64,000 nucleotides of DNA from Deltaproteobacteria bacterium UBA6601 (GCA_002433485.1 DJIF01000150.1:62001-126000), one strand, 5' to 3'; counted from the stretch's first letter, positions 8,583-17,512 are shown. A program made the numbers and translations. The notes: generated by a model from the letters alone, not told the origin.

Positions 8583-8927
8583 TTACCAGCGACCGCCGCC
8601 ACCACCTCCTCGGTGCCCGCCGCCTCCGCCACGGGGACCGCGTCCACCACCGCCACCACCACGCTCAGTGGCTTGGTCGACGCGAATTGAGCGTCCATCA
8701 AGCTCGGTACCGTGGAGCTCGCTCTGTGCAGTTGCAGCACTGTCGGATTCGGCGAAGGTTACGAACCCGAATCCTCGGGAACGTCCAGTGTCACGGTCGG
8801 TGATCACCTTGGCGTCTGTTACTTCACCAAAGGCTTCAAAGTGTGCACGTAGTGAATCGTCTGAGGTGGCCCAGGCGAGACCGCCTACGAAAAGCTTATT
8901 ACCCATCTTGTCTTCTGACTCTCTCAT
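8583..8927 (-). CDS. Glycine-rich RRM RNA-binding protein
   Basis: This 114-residue protein holds one RNA-recognition motif: RNP2 as KLFVGGLAW and RNP1 as SRGFGFVTF, with the RNP1 aromatic residues intact. A Gly/Arg tail follows (ERGGGGGGRGPRGGGGGH and similar), giving the classic bacterial Rbp or plant GRP layout. Such proteins bind single-stranded RNA and in cyanobacteria often respond to cold. I use the ATG at 8927, with a GGGGAA-like ribosome site 6 bases upstream; ATG 8906 (MGNKLFVGG) is an alternative and would remove seven residues. It converges on msrB with a palindromic terminator between. The 162 bases upstream, up to the pruA stop, show no clear promoter boxes. Confidence 0.9.
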   Translation of the reverse strand: MRESEDKMGNKLFVGGLAWATSDDSLRAHFEAFGEVTDAKVITDRDTGRSRGFGFVTFAESDSAATAQSELHGTELDGRSIRVDQATERGGGGGGRGPRGGGGGHRGGGGGGRW

Positions 8928-9089
8928 GGTGCATTCCCCACCGCTCAATCGAACCCCGCTGAGCGATTTGGATATGCGAAACTTCGGGAGTGTAGATAGG
9001 AATCGTCTGCGGGTCTATCGCTTGAGGGCCAAAAAGTAGCTCCGTTGCAAAAATGTCCTTCATCATTGGGCGCGATAGCGGCCAGGACC

Positions 9090-10715
9090 TTACCCCATAA
9101 ATGGGTAGCGGTAGTCGTTTGGGGGCAGCAGATTTTCCTTTATGGTCCGCACTGAAGTCCAACGCATCAGGTTTTCGGCAGAGCCGGCTTTGTCGTTGGT
9201 TCCCGAGGCGCGACTGCCGCCAAACGGTTGTTGACCGACCACAGCCCCGGTGGGTTTGTCGTTGATGTAGAAGTTGCCGGCGCTGTGGCGCAGTTTGGCG
9301 GCGGCCACGCTTACTGCGTAGCGGTCGCGGGCAAAAATCGCTCCGGTCAGGGCGTAAGGTGAGGTTGCGTCGCAGCTGGCAAGGGTCTCTTCAAACTGTG
9401 CGTCCGGATATACAAAGATGGTCAGCACGGGCCCAAAGATTTCCTCTTCCATGAGCTTGAAGTGGGGGTCGCTGGTGACCACTACGGTCGGTTCGATGAA
9501 CCATCCGCGGCGGTCATCACAGCCGCCGCCGTGCAGAATCTCTGCATCTGCACTGGTCTTAGCGAAGTCGATGTAGCTGCGGATGTTCTCCCAGGCGGCT
9601 TGGTCGATCACTGCGCCCATGAAGTTGCTGTAGTCTTCCACATCGCCAATTTTGACTGTCGCCAGGTCAGTGAGAAGGCGGTCTCGAATGGCCGGCCAAA
9701 GGCTTTCTGGGAGGTAGGCCCTGGAGGCTGCCGAGCACTTCTGCCCTTGGAACTCAAAGGCCCCTCGAAGTAGGGCTACTGCAACTTGTTCAGGCTGGGC
9801 GCTGCTGTGGGCGAAGACGAAGTCTTTGCCGCCGGTCTCACCAACGATACGAGGGTATGCTCGGTAGTTGGCGATGTTGTCGCCAATGGCTTTCCACATG
9901 CCTTGAAAGACCGGAGTTGAGCCGGTGAAGTGGACGCCAGCCAGCTGGGGATGGGCGATGGCAGGTCCTCCCACTTGGGAGCCGGAGCCAGGCAGGAAGT
10001 TGATGACCCCTGGCGGCACCCCGGCTTCTTCGAACAACTTGAAGAGATACCAGCCCGAGAATACCGAGCTGGAGGCGGGCTTCCAGAGCACTGTATTGCC
10101 CATCATCGCCGGAGCAGTGGACAGGTTTCCGGCAATGGAGGTGAAGTTGAAAGGAGTTACCGCAAAGATAAATCCTTCCAGTGCGCGGTATTCGACCGAG
10201 TTCCAGACGCCTGGGTTGGAGCCCGGCTGTCGGGCATAGATCTCCATCATGTAGTGGGCGTTGAAGCGCAGGAAGTCAATGTACTCGCAGGCCGAGTCGA
10301 TCTCAGCCTGGTGACAGGTCTTGCTCTGTCCCAGCATGGTCGAAGCGTTGAGCAACATGCGGTAGGGCCCGGCGAGCAGCTCGGCCATGCGTAGGAAGAT
10401 GCCAGCTCGCGTGTGCCAGCTCATCTCGGACCACTGTTGCCAGGCCTCGTTCGCTGCGGTCACTGCCTGGGCAACTTCCTCAGCGCCAGCTTTGTGATAG
10501 CGAGCCAGGAGGTGGCCGTGGTCGTGGGGGATGCGGCATTCGCCGAGGTTCCCGGTGCGAATCTGCTGGCCGCCGATGACCAGCGGAATGTCGAGCACTT
10601 CGCTCTTCATGCGCTTCAGCTCGGCTTCTAGTCGAGCTCTCTCCGGGCTGGCTGGTGCGTAACTGAGGACCGGCTCATTAACGGGAGTAGGGACCTTGGG
10701 AATGCTGTTTGCCAT
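9090..10715 (-). CDS. pruA: L-glutamate gamma-semialdehyde (P5C) dehydrogenase
   Basis: This 541-residue aldehyde dehydrogenase matches the stand-alone P5C dehydrogenase (ALDH4A1-like) subfamily in length and in its N-terminal arm. Visible motifs are TPFNFTSIAGNLSTAPAMMG, the NAD-pocket stretch HFTGSTPVFQGMW, IVGETGGKDFVF with the general-base Glu, and EFQGQKCSAASRAY with the catalytic Cys. It oxidises glutamate semialdehyde to glutamate with NAD, the second step of proline catabolism. No proline dehydrogenase gene is in the window. The ATG at 10715 is preceded by a GGAGGAGC ribosome site with 6-base spacing. It appears to be a single-gene unit. Confidence 0.92.
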   Translation of the reverse strand: MANSIPKVPTPVNEPVLSYAPASPERARLEAELKRMKSEVLDIPLVIGGQQIRTGNLGECRIPHDHGHLLARYHKAGAEEVAQAVTAANEAWQQWSEMSWHTRAGIFLRMAELLAGPYRMLLNASTMLGQSKTCHQAEIDSACEYIDFLRFNAHYMMEIYARQPGSNPGVWNSVEYRALEGFIFAVTPFNFTSIAGNLSTAPAMMGNTVLWKPASSSVFSGWYLFKLFEEAGVPPGVINFLPGSGSQVGGPAIAHPQLAGVHFTGSTPVFQGMWKAIGDNIANYRAYPRIVGETGGKDFVFAHSSAQPEQVAVALLRGAFEFQGQKCSAASRAYLPESLWPAIRDRLLTDLATVKIGDVEDYSNFMGAVIDQAAWENIRSYIDFAKTSADAEILHGGGCDDRRGWFIEPTVVVTSDPHFKLMEEEIFGPVLTIFVYPDAQFEETLASCDATSPYALTGAIFARDRYAVSVAAAKLRHSAGNFYINDKPTGAVVGQQPFGGSRASGTNDKAGSAENLMRWTSVRTIKENLLPPNDYRYPFMG

Positions 10716-10887
10716 GGGGCAGCTCCTCCATCGGTTCGTTGGGGCAGAGAGGGAAGCTTCGTTTAGCCCGATTCCCTCAGGACAGCAATCCCGCCCTTAT
10801 CACTTGTTGAGCTGCCAACATGAGTGAGTCAGCCCTGCGCCTCTATACCAGCCAACCGTGGGCACCCGGCGCTCTGTTGTTGTTACA

Positions 10888-12423
10888 TCAAGGGCCGCTC
10901 AGCTCGAACACTTCATAGTGTTGATCTTCAAAGACCAGCTGAGCCCTCGGATCTTGGCGCGCTGCTGTGCTCAAGCTGGCGAATGGAGGGACTTTCCAGA
11001 TGGTCACAAAGCGTGCTTGAAAACGGGACTTGATCGTCGATATAGGGTCCGGGTCCGCGCCGGTTATGGTTGCCGCATAGGCCGAGAATAGTGCCGGGTC
11101 CGCGGCGAACAGGAAGGTTGGGTCCAGTGCCACCAGGCTGCGCAGCTGCGGAGCGAACCAGAGTAGCGGGGCAGAGTCGCCCCACTGGGCGGTGTAGACC
11201 AGATCTCCTGGTGTTCCGTTCTTGGCCAGCCAACGGGCCATCAGCTCTGGCGGCGCCTCTTCGCTGATCCATTGGTTAGCTAGGCGGTGCGTGTTAGCGG
11301 CACCCAGCAGCAGGGCCAGCCCTGCTAGTGCAAGGAGCGCCCTGCCGGTGTGAAAGACCTTGTCGCGAAACTGCGCTGCCTGCACCAGGGTCGCGCCCAG
11401 AGCGAGCAGGCTTAAGGGGCCTGAAAGCTCCCACATCCTGCGCATTAAGGTGATGGCCAGCAGGGTAAAGATCAGTGCTGCTGTGGCGGTGGTGATGGTC
11501 GCCCGGCTGCGTAGCTGCGGCCTGGTGGCCAGTGCTGTTGCTGTAGCACCCAACACCAACAATCCAGGCAGATTGCTCAAGACCTCGGGCAGAGTGCTGG
11601 GCATCAGCTCACCGCCGAGAGCCGCCGATAGTGCGGTCTCGCCAGCAGCCGAGGCGCCCAGTGGGACCGTGACGTTTTGCAGCCACAGCACTTCAAAGTT
11701 CAGCGGCAGGTTGGGATGTAGCAATTGACCCGTCAGCCAGCCCCCCAGTGCAGCTCCGAGGGGCTGCAGCTGAAGCTGCCGCGGCTGCCCGGGCAGGTTC
11801 AAAAGGGAAGTCATGCAATACAGCGCGGCAAATCCCACTGTGAGCCAGCCTCCAGAGTGAAACAAGCCGTGCGCCCCAGCCACCAGGAACAGTGCAGCAA
11901 GTCTGCTCTGCCGGGAGCAAAGGAGTCCCAGCGCCAGGATCGAGAAGGCGATGGTGAAGCTGTGCGGTCGGCACATGGACAGCCTCACAGCTAGAGGTGG
12001 CCCAACGCTGCATAGGCCCAGCACCAACAGTGGTGCCAGTGGGCTGCGCCAGCTCCAGAGCACCCCAGCGAGAGCTGCCACTACAGCGAGCTGACCGAGT
12101 AAGGCGCCCAGCTGTCCGGCACTCACCAGATCAAGTTGGGTAAGGGGCATTAGCAGGGCGTGAAACAGCAACTCTTTGTCGGCGAAGCGCTCAGCGAACA
12201 AGGAATAGGGCGTCCAGGGGAAGCGCTCAAGCGGCCCTGAGTTCAGCATCTCTCTCGCGACCGCAAGATGGTAGTAGACGTCGACTCCACGTACTACCTC
12301 AAGCCGTAACTGGAAGCGGGAAAGAAAGGCCACGGTCAGGACTGAAGAGAGCAGCAGCAGCAGGCGTCCTGGCCCGGCAGCCTGGTGCTCGGCTGCTGTG
12401 TAGCGCTGTTCAGTCGGGTCCAC
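10888..12423 (-). CDS. Polytopic membrane protein, GT-C glycosyltransferase-like
   Basis: This 511-residue protein has about 10-12 hydrophobic helices with a short soluble C-terminal part. After the first helix comes RGVDVYYHLAVAREML, an extracytoplasmic loop resembling the Asp-containing first loop of GT-C transferases. A later loop has WAEFG-free but Arg/His-rich segments such as RLSMCRPHSFTIAFS. The C-terminal domain (from LANQWISEEAPPELM) looks periplasmic. I cannot assign a donor or acceptor. The GTG at 12423 diverges from the lysine-biosynthesis fusion gene over only about 60 bases, and its ribosome site is weak. Two other GT-C-like proteins lie elsewhere in the window (26661-28637 and 45634-47352). 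Confidence 0.6.
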   Translation of the reverse strand: MDPTEQRYTAAEHQAAGPGRLLLLLSSVLTVAFLSRFQLRLEVVRGVDVYYHLAVAREMLNSGPLERFPWTPYSLFAERFADKELLFHALLMPLTQLDLVSAGQLGALLGQLAVVAALAGVLWSWRSPLAPLLVLGLCSVGPPLAVRLSMCRPHSFTIAFSILALGLLCSRQSRLAALFLVAGAHGLFHSGGWLTVGFAALYCMTSLLNLPGQPRQLQLQPLGAALGGWLTGQLLHPNLPLNFEVLWLQNVTVPLGASAAGETALSAALGGELMPSTLPEVLSNLPGLLVLGATATALATRPQLRSRATITTATAALIFTLLAITLMRRMWELSGPLSLLALGATLVQAAQFRDKVFHTGRALLALAGLALLLGAANTHRLANQWISEEAPPELMARWLAKNGTPGDLVYTAQWGDSAPLLWFAPQLRSLVALDPTFLFAADPALFSAYAATITGADPDPISTIKSRFQARFVTIWKVPPFASLSTAARQDPRAQLVFEDQHYEVFELSGP

Positions 12424-12482
12424 AGCGGGCAGTATAGGAGCCCTGCCGGGACTTCGGTGCTCGTCCAGGAAGGAGGGAACCT

Positions 12483-15125
12483 ATGCGGCCCTGGGTGGTT
12501 CTCAAATTTGGCGGGACCTCGGTTGCCACTGCGCGCTGCTGGGAAACAGTCGCTGCCCGGGTTGGACAGCTGGTTCCCAAACGGCGGGTCTGGATCGTTG
12601 CTTCGGCCCTCTCGGGAGTCTCTAATTACCTCGAAGAGGCACTCCGCCAAGCTGCTGCTGGAGAGGGGATTGCGGCCCTTGCACCAATTCGAGACGCTCA
12701 TGTGCAGCTGGCCAGGGATATGGGTCTTCCCGAGCAAGAATTTGTACCGATCGCGGAGCTTTTTAGCGAGCTTGAGCGCCTGCTGGAGGGGATCCGCCTG
12801 ACTCGTGAAGCATCGCCCCGCCTACGAGCTCGGGTGATGTCCTTTGGTGAACTGGCGTCTACCTATCTTGGTGCAGCGGCCCTCGCGCATCACGGTATTG
12901 GTTGCCGCCGCCTGGATGCACGCGACCTACTCACCAGCATCCAAGAGGTTGGCGAGGCTGAGGCAGCTCGCTTTCTCGCAGCTCGAGTTGAGCCATTGCA
13001 GGACTTAGAAGCTGCTGAACAGATGGCTCAGGGTAGCGAAGTAGTCATTACTCAGGGCTTCATCGTGCGCACTCCGCGCGGTGAAACCGCCCTGTTGGGG
13101 CGAGGCGGGAGTGACACCTCTGCTGCGCTCTTTGCGGCGCTCCTTGGTGCTGAGAAGCTTGAGATCTGGACAGACGTACACGGCCTTTTCACCACCGATC
13201 CTCGCCAGCTCCCGGCCGCTCGACTGATTCGTCGCATCAGCTATCGAGAAGCACAGGAGTTGGCGGCTATGGGAGCACGGGTGCTTCATCCTCGTTGCTT
13301 GGGTCCGGCCGCATGGGCCGCAATTCCGATAGAGATTCGCAACACTGCGGACCCTGAGACTGAAGGCACCCGGATCGGTCCCGCCGAGGACTCCAATGCG
13401 GCGGTGATGGCCGTTGTACGGCGAACTGGAGTTACCTTGCTCAGCGTCTCGACCCTCGCGATGTGGGGTGCACCGGGCTTCTTGGCGCGAGTCTTCGCGC
13501 CTTTTGCGGAGCTCGGCATCTCAGTGGATCTTGTCGCCACCTCCCAGTCGGCTGTGAGCGTGACCCTAGATGAGATCCCTGAAGGCATAGAAGGCGAGCC
13601 ATTTGCGGCCTTGCTTGAAAAGCTCGCTGCGCTCGGCGAGGTCGAGGTCGTGCATCCCAGCGCAGTTGTGTCGATCGTGGGACGACGGATTCGGACCGTC
13701 CTCCACCAGCTTGGTGCGGCATTCTCGGTCTTCCGTGAGCATGAAGTCCACCTTGTAAGTGAGTCATCGGAAGATCTTAATCTGAGCTTCGTGGTCAGCG
13801 AAGAGCGGGCGCCGCGGCTGTTGGCTGAACTCCACGCCAGGCTGCTTCCTCGTCAGGGAGAGGAACAGTTGTTTGGCCCCTCCTGGGAGGTCCTTGGCGC
13901 CACAGCGCGTGGGCAATCAGATCAGAACCTTCAACAGGTCTCAAGCAGCAAGCCAGCAGTACAGGACAATGTTCCTGCTGAGACTGATCTTTCAACTCAC
14001 TTAAGGTGGTGGCGTGAGCGCCGTGAGGAGCTGCTTGATCTTTGCTCTGATGGTCGGGCTCGCTATGTCTATGAGGTCGCCTCTGTAGAGCGTCAGGCCG
14101 GTAAGCTGCGGACCATGGTCCCTGCCGTGGGGAAATTCTTCTATGCAATGAAGGCCAATCCCCATCAGGCAATTCTGCGCTGCCTGGCCGAACAGGGTTT
14201 TGGAATGGAGTGTGTGTCGCTGGCTGAAGTACAGCGGGTGAGGAGCCTGCTCGGTCCTGAGGTGCCCATTCTGTTTACGCCGAACTTCTGTCCCATAGAG
14301 GAGTTTGAGGGAGCCTTTGAGTTGGGAGCTGAGGTGACCGTGGACGGCCCCGAGGTTCTCCTTCAGCGCCCCGACCTGTTTGCTGGCCGCGAGCTTGCGC
14401 TACGGGTGGACCCCGGACATGGGATGGGGCATCACGAGAAGGTTCGCACAGCGGGTGCTCACGCGAAGTTCGGCTACCCCGTCGCTGAGGTTGAGGCCTT
14501 TGCTGTGCAGACCCGTGAGCTGGGCGTGAAGGTGGTCGGGCTCCATGCCCATGTGGGTAGTGGCATCCTGGATCCTGGAGCATGGGATCGCACAGGGGCT
14601 CTACTTGCCGCCGTTGGTGAGAGCTTTCCTGAGCTGCGCTGGGTTGATGTAGGTGGCGGTCTTGGGGTGGTCGAGCGTGCGGGTCAGCAACCCCTTGACC
14701 TTCAGCTACTTAATGAAGGGCTTTCCGCGGTGTTTGCGCAGCGGCCAGGCGTCGAACTAAGGATGGAGCCCGGGCGATATCTGGTCAGTGGAGCTGGAGT
14801 TCTGCTGGCTCCAGTCACCCAGGTTAGACGCAAAGGGCAGGTCCGCTTTGTTGGTCTTGCCACCGGCATGAACTCGCTGCTCCGCCCGGCGCTGTATGGC
14901 TCCTGGCACGACATTCACAATTTGACTCGCCTGGACTCAGCTCCGGCTGGTTATTGGCATGTTGTGGGGCCTATTTGCGAGAGCGGCGATGTGCTGGGCC
15001 GAGATCGGCTGTTGCCCGAGACCCGGCCCGGTGATGTGCTGCTTATTGATAACTGCGGGGCTTATGGCGCGGTTATGGCTTCTCGCTACAACCTGCGGGA
15101 GCCAGCTGAGGAGCAGCTCCTATAG
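12483..15125 (+). CDS. lysAC: Bifunctional aspartate kinase / diaminopimelate decarboxylase
   Basis: This 880-residue fusion joins the first and last enzymes of lysine biosynthesis. Residues 1-475 are aspartate kinase: VLKFGGTSVATAR at the N-terminus, LLGRGGSDTSAALFAALLG, the substrate stretch WTDVHGLFTTDPR, then two ACT-type regulatory units (TLLSVSTLAMWG, VSIVGRRIRTVL). Residues about 505-880 are a PLP alanine-racemase-fold decarboxylase: FFYAMKAN with the Schiff-base Lys557, GLHAHVGSGI, WVDVGGGLGV, EPGRYLV, and CESGDVLGRD with the cross-subunit Cys832. The family is known in Xanthomonas-type and some other bacteria. ATG 12483 follows AGGAGGGAAC. The fusion could link flux control at the two ends of the pathway. 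No frameshift or missing catalytic residue is seen. Confidence 0.95.
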   Translation: MRPWVVLKFGGTSVATARCWETVAARVGQLVPKRRVWIVASALSGVSNYLEEALRQAAAGEGIAALAPIRDAHVQLARDMGLPEQEFVPIAELFSELERLLEGIRLTREASPRLRARVMSFGELASTYLGAAALAHHGIGCRRLDARDLLTSIQEVGEAEAARFLAARVEPLQDLEAAEQMAQGSEVVITQGFIVRTPRGETALLGRGGSDTSAALFAALLGAEKLEIWTDVHGLFTTDPRQLPAARLIRRISYREAQELAAMGARVLHPRCLGPAAWAAIPIEIRNTADPETEGTRIGPAEDSNAAVMAVVRRTGVTLLSVSTLAMWGAPGFLARVFAPFAELGISVDLVATSQSAVSVTLDEIPEGIEGEPFAALLEKLAALGEVEVVHPSAVVSIVGRRIRTVLHQLGAAFSVFREHEVHLVSESSEDLNLSFVVSEERAPRLLAELHARLLPRQGEEQLFGPSWEVLGATARGQSDQNLQQVSSSKPAVQDNVPAETDLSTHLRWWRERREELLDLCSDGRARYVYEVASVERQAGKLRTMVPAVGKFFYAMKANPHQAILRCLAEQGFGMECVSLAEVQRVRSLLGPEVPILFTPNFCPIEEFEGAFELGAEVTVDGPEVLLQRPDLFAGRELALRVDPGHGMGHHEKVRTAGAHAKFGYPVAEVEAFAVQTRELGVKVVGLHAHVGSGILDPGAWDRTGALLAAVGESFPELRWVDVGGGLGVVERAGQQPLDLQLLNEGLSAVFAQRPGVELRMEPGRYLVSGAGVLLAPVTQVRRKGQVRFVGLATGMNSLLRPALYGSWHDIHNLTRLDSAPAGYWHVVGPICESGDVLGRDRLLPETRPGDVLLIDNCGAYGAVMASRYNLREPAEEQLL

Positions 15126-15165
15126 CCTGTATTAGCTGTGCCCCTATCTGTTAGGCTCGGGCCCC

Positions 15166-15918
15166 GTGGACGACATCGTTAAAGCTCGCCTTGCCGCTAC
15201 CGTCGTCCTGTACCGGCCGGATCAAAGCTCGCGCTGTGGCTTCCATGTTTTCATGGTACGTCGCAGCCTAAAGAGTCGCTTTATGCCCGGCGCATACGTC
15301 TTCCCAGGTGGCGCCGTCGATGCCGCAGACCGCGGGCCTGTGGCGGCTCTTAGAGTGGCTCTTGATGAACAGGTAGTCAGCCAGCGGTTTCGCCAGCAAC
15401 TCGATGTGACCACGGCGCTGGCCCTTCTCCATGCGGGCTTGCGTGAGCTGGCAGAGGAAACTGGTCTGCTTCTGCCAAATGGCCAGGGCATTACTCCCTT
15501 CGCTCACTGGATTACGCCGCGATCGGAGCCGCGTCGCTTTGACACGTGGTTTCTTGCTGCTCCGCTTCCTGATGGCGCGGTTCCCAGCCACGATGACCAT
15601 GAAGTTCATGATTCTCGCTGGGTTGATCCGGGTCGCGTTATCGATGACTACGGCGATGGCGACATCCTGCTCGCACCACCAACCTTTCACACCCTTTGGG
15701 ATCTCAGCCGCTTTGGTTCGCTGGACCGTTTCCTTGAGGATGCCTCGCAGCGTGCCGTCTATCCGGTGCAGCCACAGATGGTGAGGCAGGATGGGCGACT
15801 GTGTTTCCTGCTCCCCGGTGATCGTGAACACCCAGTCCGTCAGGGGATGCCTGGGCCTACTCGCATTGTTGGGGGGCCGAATGGCGGCTGGCTCCTGCAG
15901 GAGCAGCGTGCTGGTTGA
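15166..15918 (+). CDS. NUDIX hydrolase (NUDT19-like)
   Basis: This 250-residue protein begins at GTG 15166, 40 bases after the lysAC stop. The NUDIX box is split: YVFPGGAVD lies about residues 45-53, and the metal-binding helix LRELAEETGLLL follows about 40 residues later, after an Ala/Val-rich insertion. This long insertion inside the box, and the later HWITPRSEPRRFDTWFLAA stretch, are typical of the NUDT19/NUDT7-like group, whose animal members cleave coenzyme A diphosphates. The REUxEExGU core is intact, so hydrolysis of a nucleoside-diphosphate derivative is likely; CoA as substrate is inference. Same strand as lysAC and the selenoprotein gene. Confidence 0.87.
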   Translation: MDDIVKARLAATVVLYRPDQSSRCGFHVFMVRRSLKSRFMPGAYVFPGGAVDAADRGPVAALRVALDEQVVSQRFRQQLDVTTALALLHAGLRELAEETGLLLPNGQGITPFAHWITPRSEPRRFDTWFLAAPLPDGAVPSHDDHEVHDSRWVDPGRVIDDYGDGDILLAPPTFHTLWDLSRFGSLDRFLEDASQRAVYPVQPQMVRQDGRLCFLLPGDREHPVRQGMPGPTRIVGGPNGGWLLQEQRAG

Positions 15919-16010
15919 GCAGCTCGACGTAGCTGGCCGCCCTTAGGTACATTGCTGGTTAGCGAGTAGGGAGCTTCTTTTAGCGCTCCGACGATGGAGG
16001 CTTATTGGCC

Positions 16011-16550
16011 ATGTCAGAGTCTCTAGCCGATGTGACCATAATGGATCTGAGCGGAACCAGCGTCGCGCTGGCTTCGCTCTGGGCCCATCGACCTGCTGTG
16101 ATCACCTTCCTGCGGCACTACGGATGAATATTCTGTCGTGAGCAGGTTGCTCAAATGGCGCGACATGCGGCTGGCTTTGAAGGACTCGGTGCCAGCTTGA
16201 TGGCGGTCGGCTGTGGGTCAGTGCAGATGGCCCAGAGCTTTCAGCGCGAGCTTGATGTTCAGATCCCCCTGTACACCGATCCTTCCCGCCGGAGCTATGC
16301 GTTGCTCGGCTTCAAGCGCAAAGTGCTTATCTTCGGTCCGAAGATATTCAACCGAGGACGCCGGGCCTGGTCGGCGGGGTTCCGGCAGGGCCCGGTCGCC
16401 GGGGACGCCTGGCAGCAGGGCGGAGAGCTTGTCGCTGTCCCCGGCGACCAACTGCTCTATGTGCGGCCCAGCAATGGCCCGGGAGACCACGCTCCGGTTG
16501 ATGCTCTGAAGGAGGTTTTAGTGTCCTTCAATCAAGGGACTCCTCAGTGA
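16011..16550 (+). CDS. Candidate selenoprotein: SelL/AhpC-TSA_2-like redox protein (UxxC, in-frame TGA)
   Basis: Read from ATG 16011 (GGAGG at 15996-16000), this is a 179-residue thioredoxin-fold protein with an in-frame TGA at 16125-16127, codon 39. The surrounding peptide FLRHYG-U-IFCREQVAQMA matches the AhpC-TSA_2 (PRXL2/AAED1, SelL-related) active-site region, where relatives usually have GC-x2-CREQ. The TGA therefore falls exactly on the first redox-active Cys, giving a U-x2-C motif. Coding-like sequence continues on both sides in one frame: VTIMDLSGTSVALASLWAH before, and VGCGSVQMAQSF, IPLYTDPSRRSYALLGF after, the latter being family motifs. A hairpin follows the TGA (separate entry). 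Expected role is thiol/peroxide redox chemistry. A pseudogene or TGA sequencing error is possible but less likely. Conventional callers would start at GTG or ATG 16155 and lose the active site. Confidence 0.85.
16128..16165 (+). promoter_or_regulatory. Candidate bacterial SECIS element
   Basis: Immediately after the in-frame TGA the mRNA can form a perfect six-pair apical stem, TGAGCA (16139-16144) with TGCTCA (16148-16153), closing a GGU loop (16145-16147). A contiguous lower stem, TGTCG (16134-16138) with CGACA (16161-16165), pairs across a seven-base bulge on the 3' side. The first loop G lies 17 bases after the TGA, inside the 16-37 window expected for bacterial SECIS, and G at the start of the loop is the conserved feature. 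It also codes for part of the redox motif and the helix after it. Confidence 0.75.
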
Positions 16551-16596
16551 CTGGGTGCGCGTTCACTATCGTGGCCTGGTCAAGGAACCTGGTCAG

Positions 16597-17448
16597 GTGA
16601 GGGAAGTTGCACTGCTGGCGACTTGCCTGTCGCTCGTGTGCTGTGGGCCTCAGAATACGGCATCCTCTGGCGAGCTGAGCGTTCTCACCTACAACGTGCA
16701 TGGCCTTCCCTCCTCAGTTACCGGCGATGATACCGCCGGGAGGATGGCGCAGATTGCTCCGCTGCTAGGGAGTTTTGATGTGGTGGGTCTGCAGGAAGAC
16801 TTCGTGGACAGCAACGCCGCCATCCTGGAATTGGCTGCTGTCCATTCCAACCGCCTGCGGTTTGCTGACCTGTTGGACAGCGACCGCGTGTATGGCTCAG
16901 GCCTTGCTTTGTGGACCAATTATGAGCTCCTGGAGGAGCGCGCCCAGCATTTCGGTAGCTGCCACGGGCTGCTCGACGGATCTGCCGATTGCTTTGCGTC
17001 GAAGGGTTTTCAAGCCACCCGACAGCGGCTGGCGCCAGGGGTAGAAGTCGACTTCTACAATACCCATCTGGAGGCTGGCGGTGGCCCTGAAGATCAGGCT
17101 GCCCGGGCCCAACAAGTGCAGATGCTAGTGGATGCCTTGACCGGCTTCTCTGCGAATCATCCAGTGGTTTTTACCGGAGATTTTAACCTTCATAGTAGCG
17201 ATCCTGAAGATAGTGATCAGTTGGCTCGCCTACGATCTGAAGGTGGCCTTACTGATAGCTGTGAAGACACCCTCTGTTCTGAGCCCGATCGAATCGACAG
17301 GATCTTCTTCAGGAGCAGCGAAACGCTGCAATTGGAGGCGCTTTCCTGGCAGCAGGAGTTGGCCTTTTTTGACCCTCAGGGCACAGCACTCTCTGATCAC
17401 GATGCCTTATCTGCCCGCCTGGCCTGGCGCTTCTTGGCAGGCCGTTGA
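16597..17448 (+). CDS. Secreted endonuclease/exonuclease/phosphatase-family protein (sphingomyelinase-like)
   Basis: I place the start at GTG 16597, preceded by AAGGA at 16582-16586, giving a hydrophobic signal ending near SLVCCGPQ; GTG 16555, next to the selenoprotein stop, is an alternative. The 283-residue product has the full EEP motif set in order: LTYNVHGLP, VVGLQED, VDFYNTHLEAG, VVFTGDFNLH, EPDRIDRIF and LSDHDALSA, with the catalytic Asp/His/Glu/Asn residues present. EEP members cleave phosphodiesters in DNA, sphingomyelin or phosphoinositides. A secreted, small EEP protein with NVHGLP is closest in style to bacterial sphingomyelinase/phospholipase-C-like enzymes, but the substrate is inferred. 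Whether the Cys pair serves as a lipobox is uncertain. Confidence 0.85.
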   Translation: MREVALLATCLSLVCCGPQNTASSGELSVLTYNVHGLPSSVTGDDTAGRMAQIAPLLGSFDVVGLQEDFVDSNAAILELAAVHSNRLRFADLLDSDRVYGSGLALWTNYELLEERAQHFGSCHGLLDGSADCFASKGFQATRQRLAPGVEVDFYNTHLEAGGGPEDQAARAQQVQMLVDALTGFSANHPVVFTGDFNLHSSDPEDSDQLARLRSEGGLTDSCEDTLCSEPDRIDRIFFRSSETLQLEALSWQQELAFFDPQGTALSDHDALSARLAWRFLAGR

Positions 17449-17512
17449 TGCCCGAACAGTTGCCGTTTTGATGCCACCTGGTTTGAGTCCGCACAGGCTG
17501 TGATCTGATTAC

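Noticed and set aside
16155..16550. Stand-alone 131-residue ORF as the redox gene
   Set aside because: Starts inside the thioredoxin-fold domain and lacks the active site; the longer reading through the TGA at 16125 fits the family.
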